Of a stretch of DNA of 64,000 nucleotides, positions 63,729 through 64,000 are shown one piece after another. Both the position numbers and the translations under genes were made by a program. The first letter of the stretch is position 1. Every line of letters begins with the position of its first letter. Below the pieces are notes generated by a model, which had not been told where the DNA came from, searched no databases, and saw only the letters and a program-made list of their open reading frames with translations. The DNA is from an uncultured Bacteroidales bacterium (GTDB lineage Bacteria > Bacteroidota > Bacteroidia > Bacteroidales > Bacteroidaceae). Location of the stretch: positions 140,864 through 204,863 of the forward strand of contig CADCLN010000001.1 in NCBI GenBank assembly GCA_902802265.1, in the 5' to 3' direction.

Positions 63729-63736
63729 CAAAGATA
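63729..63736 (-). promoter_or_regulatory. -7 element of nrdD
   Basis: Minus-strand TATCTTTG, about 120 bases before the nrdD start. No clear -33. The adjoining 63737-63900 is A/T-rich; it holds ACAATA/TATTGT inverted words (63850-63871) but no gene. Confidence 0.55.
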
Positions 63737-63908
63737 TTACAATCTTCAAAAGTAAACACAACTTTACATATTAAAAAAGTATAAATGGCAGAAAATTCTT
63801 ATTGCACACTACGTTGTTACCATATCAGACATTATACACAATACACAACACAATATTTCCTAGTATTGTAAGTACACATATAAGGGCGAAGTGTAACAAC
63901 AAAAAAAA

Positions 63909-63936
63909 GCCTCCAGCACATTTCTGCGCTGGAGGC
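63909..63936 (-). terminator. Terminator of the rRNA operon
   Basis: A 9-bp stem GCCTCCAGC (63909-63917) / GCTGGAGGC (63928-63936) is followed on the minus strand by T8 (63908-63901), just after the 5S rRNA gene. Confidence 0.85.
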
Positions 63937-63949
63937 TCTCCAAAAAAAG

Positions 63950-64000
63950 GGGCGGCGACCTACTCTCCCGCATTGCGGTGCAGTACCATCGGCGCGCCCG
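63950..64000 (-). rRNA. rrf: 5S ribosomal RNA, 3' end only
   Basis: The sequence GGCGGCGACCTACTCTCCCG and the following AGTACCATCGGCG are the reverse complement of the conserved 3' part of bacterial 5S rRNA. The gene runs out of the window on the right. It marks the end of an rRNA operon transcribed to the left. Confidence 0.9.

Noticed and set aside
63850-63871. NrdR box between the rRNA operon and nrdD
   Set aside because: ACAATA/TATTGT inverted words are present but do not match the NrdR consensus well and lie far from the -7 box.

Overview
The window looks like a chromosomal segment of a Bacteroidales bacterium, most likely Prevotella or a close relative. The reasons are: several genes are preceded by the Bacteroidota promoter form TTTG-(19-21)-TAnnTTTG instead of -35/-10 boxes; secreted glycan-degrading enzymes and an AraC-type glycan sensor are abundant; an adjacent xylA/xylB pair and an anaerobic NrdD/NrdG are present. 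The species cannot be fixed from the sequence alone.

Layout. 1-5.6 kb: a type I restriction-modification locus (hsdM cut by the window edge, hsdS, hsdR). 5.7-11.4 kb, minus strand: housekeeping genes (ECF sigma factor, fmt, ClC channel, tsaC, prfC). 11.6-17.8 kb: a GH35 enzyme, xylA-xylB and nth. 18-28.7 kb: a pectin (rhamnogalacturonan) locus, with a GH2 enzyme and a very large PL11-type lyase on the minus strand, facing an unusual one-piece AraC sensor-regulator. 28.7-29.1 kb: a gene-free stretch with several hairpins and a candidate structured RNA. 29.1-36.3 kb, minus strand: a five-gene operon of GH51 arabinofuranosidase, RhaB-like kinase, AraA/FucI-like isomerase, sugar porter and RhaD-like aldolase. 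36.4-42.4 kb: a decayed, accessory zone with two pseudogenes, a small membrane ORF, MATE, TfoX-N and GIY-YIG-like genes, a HAD hydrolase and dispersed repeats. 42.4-44.8 kb: a GH2 gene split by a stop. 44.8-51.4 kb, minus strand: nadK, ABC exporter, flippase-like protein and a REC-REC-pyruvate-kinase-like fusion. 51.6-53.6 kb: a frameshifted secreted-protein pseudogene and a 21/22-bp repeat array. 53.9-57 kb: DUF4153, DJ-1 and AEC transporter genes. 57.2-61 kb: a xylan pair (GH3 xylosidase and CE15 esterase). 61-63.6 kb: nrdD-nrdG. The window ends in the 3' end of a minus-strand 5S rRNA gene.

How it fits together. The secreted enzymes attack xylan (GH3, CE15), pectin/rhamnogalacturonan (PL11, GH2), arabinan (GH51) and galactans (GH35, GH2). 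The intracellular genes process released xylose (XylA, XylB) and a 6-deoxyhexose such as rhamnose (kinase, isomerase, aldolase). No SusC/SusD pair is present here.

The most unusual signals are not genes: (i) intergenic tandem arrays with an exact 22-bp (once 21-bp) period in at least five gaps, in two or three sequence families; (ii) a possible structured RNA at about 28.68-28.97 kb; (iii) a three-segment mutually complementary leader before nrdD; (iv) a perfect 15-bp inverted repeat over the promoter of the pectin lyase gene; (v) a composite repeat (G/C palindrome plus heptamers) placed between stop and start codons of same-strand genes.
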